From Streptomyces sp. NBC_00461 (GTDB taxonomy: Bacteria; Actinomycetota; Actinomycetes; Streptomycetales; Streptomycetaceae): 64,000 nt of DNA. The stretch spans positions 7,535,001 to 7,599,000 of the forward strand of contig NZ_CP107902.1 in NCBI RefSeq assembly GCF_036013935.1. Direction: 5' to 3'. Under the pieces are notes generated by a model, which saw nothing but the letters and a program-made list of their open reading frames with translations, searched no databases and had not been told where the DNA came from. Below are positions 33,959 to 43,329 of this stretch, piece by piece. A program made the position numbers and the translations under genes. Numbering within the stretch: the stretch's first letter is position 1; each line of letters opens with the position of its first letter.

Positions 33959-36055
33959 TCAGCGGCGGAACGGCCACCACCGACGCCAGCGGCCCCACCA
34001 GACATACGGAGGCAGCGGGGGAGGAGGCGGCAGCACCCGGGGCGGTGCCGCGACCGCGGGGAGGTCCGCGCACGCGGCGTCGGCCGGGACCGCCACGGCG
34101 TCGGGGCGCGGCACCGCGCGGGCCGTCACACGGTAGGCGTCCGAGGTCACCGGAAACTCCAGGTGGCCGTCGGCGAGGAAGCGGCTGCGGGCCACCCGAC
34201 GCTCCTCACGGCGACCACCGCCCTCCCAGGCGACCAGCACCAGCACGGCGGGCTCCGGCCAGTCGAACCGTACGGCCGCACGATCGGCGCTGATCCGATG
34301 AGCCGTCAGATCCCTTACCGTGCCCGGCCTTTCGACCACCACCGCCGGTCCGGTCAGCGCCCGGTCGCCCAGCGTGCTCACGGCCGTCATCCGGACCCGC
34401 GACCGCTCGGGGACGGCCACCTCCACGGACGGCTCGGGCACGGACGGGGAGGGCAGGGGCGTCAGGTCCGTGCGCCGGGAGACGTCCGTGCCCGGGCGCA
34501 CCGGCCCGCTCGGCCAGGACACCACCGTGCCGAGCCCCTGCTCGGGCGGCCGCCAGGTGAACGCCACCCGGTCGCCGCCGCCGACCAGCCGGGCCGCCAG
34601 GTCCTCCACCTGATCGGGCCACTCCACGGCACGAGCCAGCACCCGTACGCCCCCGGACCACACCGTCCCACCGCCCAGCCCCGGATAACCGCAGCGGATC
34701 TCATACGTGTAGTCGCCCGCGGGCAGCCGCTCGTCCCGCAGCTCCTCCCGCCCGCACTCCACCAGCTCGGGCCATCCGCTCCCCGCCCCCTCCGCACGGC
34801 GTTCCACCTCCACGTGCGTACAGGCCGGGTCCACCTGCCAGCGCAGCCGCAGTCCCTCGGGCACCAGCGAGGCGGCGGCCCCGGTCACGTCCGGCGCGAT
34901 CACGAGGGCTGTCGTCGCCAGGGGCACCCCGGCGATCACGTCCTGACGCAGCGGTACGACGGCGTAGCGCACCGCCCGGCCGACGGGGGCGTCCGAGTCG
35001 GCGTGCCGCAGGGGGCCTCCCGGCAGTCCGTCCGCGGCGCCGAGCACCGCCAGCTCCGTCACGTCCCCCGGTGCGCCGTCCGGGAAGCGCACCACACGGA
35101 ACGAGACCGGCGTCGCGCCGGGCAGTGCCGTCGGCCACGAGAGACGTACCGTCCGCTCGTCCACGACCGCATCCAGGTGCGGGCCCGAAGCCGACCCGGC
35201 CACGTCCGCCGCCCGCGCCGCCGCACCGAGCAGACCCGCCTCCGCCGCCGGGTCGTCCACAGCCCGGCGCACGGCCTCGAACCGGGCCTTGGCCGCGGCC
35301 CGCACCGAACCGCCCGCCTCCAACCGAGCCGCCCTGTCGATCAGTTGGTGAACCTCGGTGCGCTGCGCGCGCAACTCCCCCAGAAGCTGCGCCAGCACAT
35401 GGTCCCGGCCGCTGTCCGGCACCTGCGCGGCCACCTTCTCGGCGTGGCGCAGCCGCCTGCTCGGCCATACGTCGCCCAGCAGTTCCGCCGACTCCCGGGC
35501 GGGCCCGGCGTCGGGAAACCCCAGGGCCACCGCCGCCGCCAGGTACCCCGCCTCGTCCCGGTGCACCCCGAGACCGGAGGCCGCCTCCTCGGTCGGCCCG
35601 GCGGAGCCGTCGCGCAGCAGACAGCCCAGCTGCCACAGCAGTAGTCGGCGCAGCCCCATCGGGTCGTGCCGGACGAACGCCTCCAGTGTGTCCACGACGC
35701 CCACCGCCCCGGCGGCCCGCGGATCGCCGGAAGCCGGCCAGCCGTCGCGGGCCTGCCGGACGTACTCCTCGTCGGCCCGCGCCCACCGTAGGCCGCGGCC
35801 GCGGAACCACAGCCCGTCCAGGACCCGGAAGCCGTCGTCGTTCCCAGGACGCTCGAAGGCCGGGTGCCCGGCCGGGGCGGGCGGGCGCAGAGCGTCCGCC
35901 ACATGCCGGAAGCCCAGTGCGTCTAGGTCCTCGCGCAGCCTGGTGTAACCGTGCATCGCGGGGAAGCAGGGCAGATCGGGCAACGGCGGCCGGGCGGCCG
36001 CCCCCTCGCCCGACTCGTCCCATACCGCCCGCTGCCCGGGCCGCCACTGTGCCAC
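33959..36055 (-). CDS. large protein with fibronectin-III-like domains, unknown function
   Basis: About 698 residues. The N-terminal ~300 are helical (MHGYTRLREDLDALGFRHVA... through an RLEAGGSVRAAAKARFEAVRR stretch). They are followed by several beta-sandwich, fibronectin-III-like repeats (HLDAVVDERTVRLSWP; LVPEGLRLRWQVDPACTHVE; GDRVAFTWRPP; DRAAVRFDWPEPAVLVLVAWEGG) and a Pro-rich end with WWGRWRRWWPFRR. There is no signal peptide. I start at the GTG at 36055, with GGGAAGGA upstream; an earlier GTG at 36097 would add 14 codons with poor third-position GC bias. It is the last gene of the leftward island operon and ends 16 bp from the kinase gene. I do not recognise a catalytic domain; a scaffold or recognition role is a guess. 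Confidence 0.75.
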   Translation of the reverse strand: MAQWRPGQRAVWDESGEGAAARPPLPDLPCFPAMHGYTRLREDLDALGFRHVADALRPPAPAGHPAFERPGNDDGFRVLDGLWFRGRGLRWARADEEYVRQARDGWPASGDPRAAGAVGVVDTLEAFVRHDPMGLRRLLLWQLGCLLRDGSAGPTEEAASGLGVHRDEAGYLAAAVALGFPDAGPARESAELLGDVWPSRRLRHAEKVAAQVPDSGRDHVLAQLLGELRAQRTEVHQLIDRAARLEAGGSVRAAAKARFEAVRRAVDDPAAEAGLLGAAARAADVAGSASGPHLDAVVDERTVRLSWPTALPGATPVSFRVVRFPDGAPGDVTELAVLGAADGLPGGPLRHADSDAPVGRAVRYAVVPLRQDVIAGVPLATTALVIAPDVTGAAASLVPEGLRLRWQVDPACTHVEVERRAEGAGSGWPELVECGREELRDERLPAGDYTYEIRCGYPGLGGGTVWSGGVRVLARAVEWPDQVEDLAARLVGGGDRVAFTWRPPEQGLGTVVSWPSGPVRPGTDVSRRTDLTPLPSPSVPEPSVEVAVPERSRVRMTAVSTLGDRALTGPAVVVERPGTVRDLTAHRISADRAAVRFDWPEPAVLVLVAWEGGGRREERRVARSRFLADGHLEFPVTSDAYRVTARAVPRPDAVAVPADAACADLPAVAAPPRVLPPPPPLPPYVWWGRWRRWWPFRR

Positions 36056-36103
36056 GCCGCCTGGTCCTTCCCTCGTGTCCGCCGCTGCCGGTTCCACCTG
36101 CCG

Positions 36104-36601
36104 CTACCCGGCGGGCTGCGTGTAGAAGTACACGCGCACGATCGCCGTGTTCGCCGCCTCGCCGAGGTTGAGGAAGTCGTCCGTCGCCATCCGCCCGCCG
36201 AACATGCCGGGCCGCGCCTTGGTGAGCAGGCTGTTGACGTGGTGCGCGTACTCCGTGCCGCCGTTCCCGCCGCCGAATGTCAGCACCAGGGCTGCCGTGC
36301 GGCCCTTCCATCTGGCCGTGGCGGAGCGGAGCTGGCGCTGCAGGTCGCCCTTGTCCGTGCCGTGCACCTTGAACTTGACCGGCGAGCGCGACACGCCCTG
36401 CGGCCCGGTCGGTGAGGGGCTCGGTGACGGCGACGCGGAGGCCGAGGCGCTCGAGGACGGCCTGGGTTTGACGGCGGCCAGCGGGTCCGGGCGGTCGGCC
36501 ATCGACACCAGCGCCAGCACCAGCAGCAGGTCGGCGAAGAGCCAGCCCGCGAGTACGACGACGCCCGGACGTCGGATACGGCGCCTGGGGCGTGCGCTCA
36601 C
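36104..36601 (-). CDS. single-pass membrane protein with extracytoplasmic domain (unknown)
   Basis: A 165-residue protein. A basic N-terminus (RPRRRIRRPG) precedes one TM segment (VVVLAGWLFADLLLVLALVSM), then a Ser/Pro-rich linker (~45-70) and a ~90-residue domain with FKVHGTDKGDLQRQLRSATA, ALVLTFGGGNGGTEYAHHVN and TAIVRVYFYTQP. The topology (one TM, linker, extracytoplasmic domain) recalls TolR/MotB/ZorB-type stator partners. The GTG start overlaps the preceding gene's stop (GTGA), and that gene is also a membrane protein, so the two probably form a complex. No confident family match. Confidence 0.75.
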   Translation of the reverse strand: MSARPRRRIRRPGVVVLAGWLFADLLLVLALVSMADRPDPLAAVKPRPSSSASASASPSPSPSPTGPQGVSRSPVKFKVHGTDKGDLQRQLRSATARWKGRTAALVLTFGGGNGGTEYAHHVNSLLTKARPGMFGGRMATDDFLNLGEAANTAIVRVYFYTQPAG

Positions 36602-37887
36602 ACGTCACCGCCCTCGGGACGTTCGTGCCCGATGCCGTGGCGCAACTGCATGGTGCCCTGCGTCCCGAGCGCGCCGTTGCTCGGGCCGGGGACGCCGCCG
36701 TTCTGCCGTGCGGCCAGGGCGCGGACCGCCTGGTCCAGCCGGGCCGCCGCGTCCTGCCAGTGGGCGGCCGCCGCGTCCCAGCGCTCGGTCGCCTCCCGCA
36801 TGCCGTCGACGACGTCGTTGGTCCGTCCGGCGCCCGCGGCGATCGCCCGGGCCGCCTGCTCGGCCGCCTGCGCCGCCGCCCCGGACGTGGACGCGAGCGC
36901 CTTCTGCTCGGCGATCAGCGACGAGAACGCGGACTGCACCTCGCCCGCGGCCGACTGCAGCTTGTCCGCGATGATCCGGGCCGACTCCTTGCTGTCCTGC
37001 CGCACCTGGTCCGTGGCGCTCGTACCGGCCGTCACGGCTGCCTCGACGCGGTCGGCCGCCGTCGCGAGACGCGGCACCTCGGCCGACAGCGTCCCGGCCG
37101 CCTGCTGCAGCGCGTCGGTGGCCTTGGCGACCGCGTCCGCGCCGTCCGCAAGCCGCTTGTGACTGCCGTTGGCCTTCTGCAGCAGAGCCTGCAACTGCTG
37201 GGCGGCACGCGTCAGTTCCTTGGAGAACTGATCCGGGGACGCGGCCCGGTGCGGGGCGAGGCACAACTGCACCCGGCTCAGCAGCGAGGCCAGCGAACCG
37301 AGCAGCCGCTCGTCGCCGTCGTGCCGGCTCTCCTCCTCCCGCTCGGCCCGCGTCCGGGCGTGCGCGTGCCACACCGACAGCAGCACCAGCAGCGTGATCA
37401 GTACGACGGCCATCAGGGCGACGTTCTCGAACCGGCCCACCGCCGCCAGATGGCCGTCGAAGCCGGTCTGCCACAGCTGCAGGAAGGGACGCGTCGCCTG
37501 CTTGGGGTCCTCCCGGCTCAACTCCCCGTAGGCGCGCACCGCTTCGCGCAGCCCGAACCAGGTGACCAGCAGTGGCACGAACACCAGCACACCGAGCACG
37601 GCCTCCAGCACACCGTCTCGGGGGGCCCGCCGCCACCAGGGTGTGCCGGACGGGGAGCCCAGGCTCGGGGCCGTGAGGCTCTCCGGGCGTACGAAGGTCT
37701 CGACGAGGGCGAGTTCGGCCCAGGACTGGAGCCTGTTGCCCTGTTCGAGATCGTCGGCGAGTGTCCTCAACTCCGGTCGGCGGGCGGCGAGTCGCTCGGG
37801 ATGCCTGTCGAGCAGTGCCGTCAACTCCCTGCTCAGCACCTTGGGGTCCAGGAAACTCGGTTCGAGGGGTTTGGCTGCGGTGGGCAA
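36598..37887 (-). CDS. membrane protein with long C-terminal coiled coil (unknown)
   Basis: A 429-residue protein. The ~90-residue cytoplasmic N-terminus is followed by a TM segment (VLEAVLGVLVFVPLLVTWFG), ~45 residues, a second TM (ENVALMAVVLITLLVLLSV) and about 230 residues of Ala/Gln/Glu-rich amphipathic helix (LADGADAVAKATDALQQAAG...), predicted coiled coil like a chemoreceptor or MotA/ZorA tail. The start is TTG with AGGAGA 6 bases upstream. It is coupled to the single-pass protein that follows. A sensory or proton-channel-like membrane unit is possible, but no charged channel residues are obvious. Confidence 0.78.
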   Translation of the reverse strand: MPTAAKPLEPSFLDPKVLSRELTALLDRHPERLAARRPELRTLADDLEQGNRLQSWAELALVETFVRPESLTAPSLGSPSGTPWWRRAPRDGVLEAVLGVLVFVPLLVTWFGLREAVRAYGELSREDPKQATRPFLQLWQTGFDGHLAAVGRFENVALMAVVLITLLVLLSVWHAHARTRAEREEESRHDGDERLLGSLASLLSRVQLCLAPHRAASPDQFSKELTRAAQQLQALLQKANGSHKRLADGADAVAKATDALQQAAGTLSAEVPRLATAADRVEAAVTAGTSATDQVRQDSKESARIIADKLQSAAGEVQSAFSSLIAEQKALASTSGAAAQAAEQAARAIAAGAGRTNDVVDGMREATERWDAAAAHWQDAAARLDQAVRALAARQNGGVPGPSNGALGTQGTMQLRHGIGHERPEGGDV

Positions 37888-37945
37888 GCGCGTTCTCCTG
37901 ACTCAGCACCGGTGCCTCCGGTGCTCCTGCGATCTGCCGGGCTCC

Positions 37946-40561
37946 TCAGCGGGGGACGCCGCCTCTGTCCCGGTGGTTCCTGCCACGGCGGCTGATTCGT
38001 TCCAACAGGGCTTGTGCGGACGCGTGTTCGGGATTCCACGTCAGACACTGGTGCAGTGCCTCCACGGCGTCGTCCCGCCGCCCGCGTCCGGCCAGCCGCT
38101 CCGCGTGCCGGAACGTGCGCTCGGCGAGCAGCTCGCGCACCCGGGCGTTGGTGGGGTCGTGGCCGTAGGCACAGCGCAGCCAGCGCTCGGCGTCGGTGAA
38201 GTGCTCGGGCGAGAAGTCGGCCATCGCCGCCGCGCAGTGCACGGCGATCATCGCGTCCAGTACATCGGCGCCCGTCGTCCCGTCCCCGGCGGCCTGCCAG
38301 GCGGCATGCGAGGCCTGCACCGCCTCCTCGTACCGCCCCTCCGTCAACAGATCCCGCGCCACGGTCAGCCGCCGCACGGCCTTGAGATCGGCCCAGTGCT
38401 CGGCATCGGTGGGCTCGGGGTCGGTGGGTCCGGGATCGGTGGACTCGGCATCACCGGGGGCGCGCCGTGCCCGACGGGACCGCGGATCGGCGCCGGCGCC
38501 GGGATCGGCGGCCACGCGCCGGGGGGCGGTCCCTGTGGGCCCGTGATCCGGGGTGTCGGTCGCATACCCGGTGGTTGAGGCGGTTGAGGTGGTTGCGTCG
38601 GAGCGCAGGCCGTCGGGGGCGCGTCCGGGGGTCGGCACCTTTGGTTCACGGTCCGGGGGGCCAGGTGTGTGCGCGGTGGTTGAGGCGTCAGCGTCCGGGT
38701 CCGAGTGCGGTGCGCTGGTGGTGTGTCCGGGGGCCGGCCTTGTCGGCTCCGAACCTCGTGTGAAGGGTGCGCGCCCGGAAGGGGAGCCCGCTGCGGTCCC
38801 GCCGCCCCTGGCAGCTCGCGGGTCCGAGCCGGCGGCTCCGGTCCCGGTGGATGCCTTTGCCCCTGCTTCTGTCTCTGCATCTGTCGCCGCCGGGCCCGCG
38901 TTCGGCGCGGAGACCCTGCGCCCGCCCGTCGGCACCGCTCCTCCCGTGCCTGACCCGGCGGACGCGGATTCGTTGGTCGCCCTCCCCGCCGGCGCCGATT
39001 CCGGGGCTGTGCCCCTGCGTTCATCCGTCGGCTGCCACGCTCGTGGGTCCTGACCGCCGGTCTCCCCCGTGGCTGACGCCGAGCCCGGCGCGGCGGCCGA
39101 GTGTCCAGTGGCCGGTCCCGCCGGCTCCGAGCCCCGCACGGGCACCCCCGGTGCGGAGGCCCCGCCCCCAGCCGCCGGCCGTGTCGATGTGAGGCCCGTC
39201 CGGTCGGCGAGCGGTCCGGCCGACCGGGAGCTGTGGGCGGGGCGCTGCCCGGGTTCCTGCGGGGCCATCGGCCCGGAACCCTGCGCTCCCGGCGTGTCCA
39301 GCGAGTCGAGCAACCCCCGTGCCTCGGACAGGATCGTCTCCAGCAGTGTCCTCGCCTCTTCGACCCGTCCCTGCTCCGCCAACCTGCGGGCCAGGCCGAC
39401 ATCCAGGCAGGCGGCAGGGGCGGGAGGCGACAGGAGGGTGACCGACAGGTGCGGTGCCTCCGACAGGGTGTCTTCGGAGGTGTCCGAGGGCTCCACCGCC
39501 AGGCCCTCCAGGGGCGTCGACGGTATGCCGGCGAGTTGCGAGGCGTGCAGCAGCGCGCCCGTGGCGAGGAGGTCGGCGGGAGCGAGAACCGTCTCGCGGG
39601 CGAGCCCCCGCACCCCTGACCGGACCTCTTCCAGACGGGTGCCGCCACCCACCAACAGCAGCGTGTCGACGTCCCGCCGGTCCATCGCCGACTGGTCGAG
39701 CAGAGTGCCCGCGCGGGCGAGCGTACGGCGCACATGGCGCTCCAGATACTCCGCCAACACCTCGCGGTCGTACTGGAGTTGTGCGGGTATGCCGCCACCG
39801 AGGTCCAGTTCGAGCAGTGCACCGCCGGCCCCGCCGGACGCGCACAGCTCCTCCCGTATCCGCTCCACCCGCGCCCGCAGCCGCAGCCAGTCCGCCTCTT
39901 CCAGGCGGGCCGGGTTCGCCCGCCGCCGGGCGGCCCGCAGCATGCCGGTCAGCGCCGCGTCGTCGAACGCCCGCCCCCCGGTCGACGACGCCGACTCGTG
40001 CCCGAGCGCCCGGTACCGCCCCCGCGCCCCCCGTATCAGCCCGAGCTCGAACCCGCCGTACCCCAGCCCGTAGACGAGGCACGTCGTACTGCCCCGTCCC
40101 TCCGTGTGCCCGACGACGGCAGCCATCGCGTCGCCGATCAGCCGCACCGAGTCGAGCCCCGCCGCACGCGCCGCGTCCAGCAACGCCGTCCGCTGGGCGG
40201 ACCCGTAGCTCACCGGGACGCTGATCACGGTCAGGGTGACCCGGCCGCCGGCCTCCGTCTCGGCCCGCTCCCGGGCCTCGCGCAGCAGCCCGGCCACCAC
40301 CTCCTCCGGCCCTGTCGGCACCCCGTCGACGAGGACCGGCCGGCCGCTGCCGAGGCGGCTCTTGAGGCTCGGGAACGTCACCGGCAGGGGCCCGGTCACC
40401 GACGGCTCGCACAGCAGCCACGGCCATCGCGCGCCGGACAGCGTGAACCGCCGCACCGGCCCGCCGGGCCGTCCGAACGCCGCCCGCAGGCCCGTACTGC
40501 CGAGATCGAGCCCGAGCCCCAGCTCGTGCCCCTGCCCGTCCGGGCCGCGCGACGCCGTCAC
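37946..40561 (-). CDS. degenerate Hsp70-like ATPase domain fused to TPR-like C-terminus
   Basis: An 871-residue protein. The N-terminal ~360 residues are an Hsp70/actin-type domain: phosphate-1 loop GLDLGSTGLRAAFG (17-30), connect region LIGDAMAAVVGHTEG and adenosine motif LLLVGGGTRLEEV. The phosphate-2 loop, normally DLGGGT, reads GLGYGG (165-170), so the Asp is lost and ATP hydrolysis is probably impaired. No substrate-binding domain follows. Instead there are a helical segment, a ~300-residue Pro/Ala/Thr/Gly-rich linker and a C-terminal TPR-like region (~140 residues). The GTG start overlaps the DnaK stop. Likely a regulatory pseudo-chaperone of the island DnaK. Confidence 0.82.
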   Translation of the reverse strand: MTASRGPDGQGHELGLGLDLGSTGLRAAFGRPGGPVRRFTLSGARWPWLLCEPSVTGPLPVTFPSLKSRLGSGRPVLVDGVPTGPEEVVAGLLREARERAETEAGGRVTLTVISVPVSYGSAQRTALLDAARAAGLDSVRLIGDAMAAVVGHTEGRGSTTCLVYGLGYGGFELGLIRGARGRYRALGHESASSTGGRAFDDAALTGMLRAARRRANPARLEEADWLRLRARVERIREELCASGGAGGALLELDLGGGIPAQLQYDREVLAEYLERHVRRTLARAGTLLDQSAMDRRDVDTLLLVGGGTRLEEVRSGVRGLARETVLAPADLLATGALLHASQLAGIPSTPLEGLAVEPSDTSEDTLSEAPHLSVTLLSPPAPAACLDVGLARRLAEQGRVEEARTLLETILSEARGLLDSLDTPGAQGSGPMAPQEPGQRPAHSSRSAGPLADRTGLTSTRPAAGGGASAPGVPVRGSEPAGPATGHSAAAPGSASATGETGGQDPRAWQPTDERRGTAPESAPAGRATNESASAGSGTGGAVPTGGRRVSAPNAGPAATDAETEAGAKASTGTGAAGSDPRAARGGGTAAGSPSGRAPFTRGSEPTRPAPGHTTSAPHSDPDADASTTAHTPGPPDREPKVPTPGRAPDGLRSDATTSTASTTGYATDTPDHGPTGTAPRRVAADPGAGADPRSRRARRAPGDAESTDPGPTDPEPTDAEHWADLKAVRRLTVARDLLTEGRYEEAVQASHAAWQAAGDGTTGADVLDAMIAVHCAAAMADFSPEHFTDAERWLRCAYGHDPTNARVRELLAERTFRHAERLAGRGRRDDAVEALHQCLTWNPEHASAQALLERISRRGRNHRDRGGVPR

Positions 40562-42702
40562 GTGTCGGCCGCGTCGTCGGGGACCCGCAGGATCCCGTCG
40601 AAGCGTTCCGTGTCGCGCAGCGCCGAGACCCGGCGCGCGTCATACGCCTGCGCCACCAGGTTGGCGAGATTGCGGGCCTGCTGGGCGGCCATCAGGCGGT
40701 TGCCCTCCGCGTGTGCCTGCTTCACATAGCCGACCGCCTCGTTGATCAGCCCCGCCGTCTCCGGGGGCGCTCCGTCCGCGGCCTCCTCGGCGTGCAGGAA
40801 CTGACTGGCAAACCCGCAGTTGTGGTACATGTCGTCGACCAGCAGCTCGGTGAGCCGCTTGTACTCGCCGCTCTCGCCCTGCCGCAGCACCTGCTCGGCC
40901 TGCTGCAGGTCCCGGCGAACCTTCATCTCCTGCAGGTCCTCGACGAAACCGCCGTAGCGTTGCAGGAACTTCTCCGCGTCCCGCTTGGCCCACTCCAGGC
41001 GCTGGCGCAGCGTGGCGCTGTCCGGCTCGAAGGTCGGCGCCGGCGGCTGGGTGCGGGGCTTCTCGCGCTTGGGCGGGGCCGGAGGCATGTACATGTTGGT
41101 GCCGGGCACGTTGATCGACACCGTGATGGTGCGGTCGGCGTCGTAGTTGAACGACACGTCGACGCGCTGGTTGAGTTCGATCTCCTGCTCCAGTTCGAAC
41201 TCCACGACCCCCTGTTCCTGGTTCTTGCTCGCCACCGGGCTGTTGCCCTCGTACACGGGGACCCGGATGACCCGGGTGTCGGTGGCCTGGAACACCTTGG
41301 TGCACGGCTCCGGCAGCGGATACGCGGTGCCGCTCTCGATGATCGGCACGAAGACGTCGCGCTGCGAGCCGCGCACCGCGGAGATGCCCATGGCCACGCC
41401 CGTCACCTCGTACAGGCCGGTGGAACCGACCGAACGGCCGCTGGCCAGGCTCGTGCCGCAGGCCGAACAGGTCGTCGCCGCCTCGTCGTTGACGGTCCTG
41501 CAGTCCTTGGCCGGGCACTCCACCCCGTCCAGCGTCCCGGCCAGGATGCCCGCGCCGAGCGCCACGCACTCCATGGGGTTGATGGTGCGGCGGACCTTCT
41601 CCTTGCCGAAGTACGCCTCCACCGTCTCGTACACCGAACGCGTCAGCGTGCCGCCGCCGACCAGCAGCACGTCCGTGATCTGGGCGGTGGTCAGCCCGTC
41701 CTGTTCGAGGGTCTCGCGGACCAGGCTCATGGTGCGCTGCACCAGCGGGTCCGTCAGCTCCCTGAACTCGGCCTGGGTGATCGGCATGTAGACGTCGACG
41801 ACCACGCCGTCGCCGCGGAACCCGGCCGGGATGTTGATGACGGTCTCGGGCATGTCGTTGAGTTCGCGCTTGGCCTGCTCCGCGTACTTCTTCGCGGTGA
41901 ACCGGAACTGCTTGTCGTCGGACGGGTCGATGCCGCACTCCTGCTTGACCCACTCGGCGATCCGCTCCACGACCGCCAGGTCGAAGTCGTCGCCGCCGAG
42001 CCAGTCGTCGCCCGAGAACTTCCGCACGGCGAACTGGGCTGTCCCGTCACGCCCCTTGGTCGAGTCCAGGACCGAGATGTCGAAGGTGCCCCCGCCCAGG
42101 TCGTAGACGAGGATGCGGCTGCGCTCGCCGTCCCGCTTGTCCATGCCGAAGGCGATAGCGGCGGCCGTCGGCTCGTCGATGATCTTCTTGACGGTGACCC
42201 CGGCGATCTGCGCGGCCTCCCGGGTCGCGGCCCGCTGCGCGTCACCGAAGTGCGCCGGGACCGTGATCACGGCATGCGTGACCTCCTCGTTGAGGTTGCG
42301 GGAGGCGTCCTTGACCAGCTTGCCGAGGATCGCGCTGGAGACCTCCGCCGGTGTGGTGGTGCGACCGCCGAAGACGACATGGGCGCGCGGGTCGTCGTCC
42401 TTGCCCGGCACGATCCCGTAGTTGAGCTTCTCCCGGGCCCGAGCCACCTTGGCGTCCGTGTAGTCGCGGCCCATCAGCCGCTTCACGGACAGCACCGTGT
42501 CCTGCGGCTGCCGGTCGGCCCAGTTGAGCGCGTGCTGCCCGACGAGCAGCGACTCGGAGCCCTCCCGGCGCAGCATGCCCACCACCGACGGCGTCAGATT
42601 GCTCGCCTCGCCGTTGCGGACCACCTGGGCCTCACCGCGGTCCGGGTCGTAGCGCGCCACCACGCTGTTGGTGGTGCCGAGATCGATACCGATCGCCGTC
42701 AT
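40558..42702 (-). CDS. DnaK-family Hsp70 with zinc ribbon between ATPase and substrate-binding domains
   Basis: A 714-residue Hsp70. The ATPase domain has GIDLGTTNSVVARYD (5-19), VITVPAHFGDAQR, YDLGGGTFDISVLD (200-213) and LLVGGGTLTRSV. A four-cysteine ribbon (Cys396, Cys401, Cys412, Cys415) interrupts the usual ATPase-SBD linker. It is followed by an SBD-beta-like region (VPVYEGNSPVASKNQEQGVV) and a helical lid (~570-700). The housekeeping DnaK lacks this insert, so this is a specialised paralogue. The ATG overlaps the GrpE stop (ATGA). No DnaJ lies nearby; the TPR proteins may deliver clients. It probably holds or remodels the CHAT protease or its partners. Confidence 0.93.
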   Translation of the reverse strand: MTAIGIDLGTTNSVVARYDPDRGEAQVVRNGEASNLTPSVVGMLRREGSESLLVGQHALNWADRQPQDTVLSVKRLMGRDYTDAKVARAREKLNYGIVPGKDDDPRAHVVFGGRTTTPAEVSSAILGKLVKDASRNLNEEVTHAVITVPAHFGDAQRAATREAAQIAGVTVKKIIDEPTAAAIAFGMDKRDGERSRILVYDLGGGTFDISVLDSTKGRDGTAQFAVRKFSGDDWLGGDDFDLAVVERIAEWVKQECGIDPSDDKQFRFTAKKYAEQAKRELNDMPETVINIPAGFRGDGVVVDVYMPITQAEFRELTDPLVQRTMSLVRETLEQDGLTTAQITDVLLVGGGTLTRSVYETVEAYFGKEKVRRTINPMECVALGAGILAGTLDGVECPAKDCRTVNDEAATTCSACGTSLASGRSVGSTGLYEVTGVAMGISAVRGSQRDVFVPIIESGTAYPLPEPCTKVFQATDTRVIRVPVYEGNSPVASKNQEQGVVEFELEQEIELNQRVDVSFNYDADRTITVSINVPGTNMYMPPAPPKREKPRTQPPAPTFEPDSATLRQRLEWAKRDAEKFLQRYGGFVEDLQEMKVRRDLQQAEQVLRQGESGEYKRLTELLVDDMYHNCGFASQFLHAEEAADGAPPETAGLINEAVGYVKQAHAEGNRLMAAQQARNLANLVAQAYDARRVSALRDTERFDGILRVPDDAADT

Positions 42703-43169
42703 TCCTGCTCCCCCTCGCGTTCCTTCTCCGTCAACTGCCGGTCCCCGGCGCGCCGTTCACCGTCCGGTACGGCGACCGCCACGCGCGCCGCCCGCAGTAC
42801 CCGGCCCTCGTGGCCGTACCCGCGCTGCAGTACCTCGACGACCTCGTCCTCGGCGGCCGACACGGACGGCCGGACCTCGACCACGTGGTGGGTGACCGGG
42901 TCCGCCGTCTCGCCGGTGACACCGATCGGTTCCAGGCCCTCGCCGCGCAGCGCCGTCTCGAAGCGCTCGGCGATCAGCCGCAGGCTGCCGCGGTACGCCT
43001 CGCCGTCCCGCGCCGGACCGTCGGCCAGCAGCCGGTCGAAGTCGTCGAGGGTGTCGCCGCACAGCAGCAACAGCCGTTCCAGGTGCGCCCGGTGCGCCGC
43101 CTCGCGCGCCGCGAGCTGTCTGGTGTGGTCGTAACCGAGCCGGGCGGCCGCCATGTCTGCGTCGGTCAT
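42699..43169 (-). CDS. grpE: GrpE-like nucleotide exchange factor
   Basis: A 156-residue GrpE-family protein. The N-terminal helix (TRQLAAREAAHRAHLERLLLL) is followed by the beta domain with GETADPVTHHVVEVRPSVSAAEDEVVEVLQRGYGHEGRVLRAARVAV, the hallmark GrpE C-terminal block (split here only for clarity). It exchanges nucleotide on the DnaK encoded directly downstream (4-bp overlap). The chosen ATG has GGGGAG upstream; a TTG 15 bases earlier is less likely. A GrpE dedicated to a non-housekeeping DnaK marks this as a self-contained chaperone set. Confidence 0.88.
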   Translation of the reverse strand: MTDADMAAARLGYDHTRQLAAREAAHRAHLERLLLLCGDTLDDFDRLLADGPARDGEAYRGSLRLIAERFETALRGEGLEPIGVTGETADPVTHHVVEVRPSVSAAEDEVVEVLQRGYGHEGRVLRAARVAVAVPDGERRAGDRQLTEKEREGEQE

Positions 43170-43329
43170 CGGACTCCCCAACAAGTCGAACGGACTCGGC
43201 CACGGTGCCGCGGCGCCCCGACCGGGTGCCGGGCCGTGTCCCTGTACGGCTCCGCCGCGTGGGCGCCACAGCCACGACGTGACCGCGGACGGCCGACGAC
43301 ATGTCGCGCATGCCCGGCGCCACGGCCGC

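Noticed and set aside
36104..37887. Zorya ZorA/ZorB defence genes
   Set aside because: Only topology matches. I see no MotA core, no OmpA-like signature and no ZorC-E partners, so I kept them as unknown membrane proteins.
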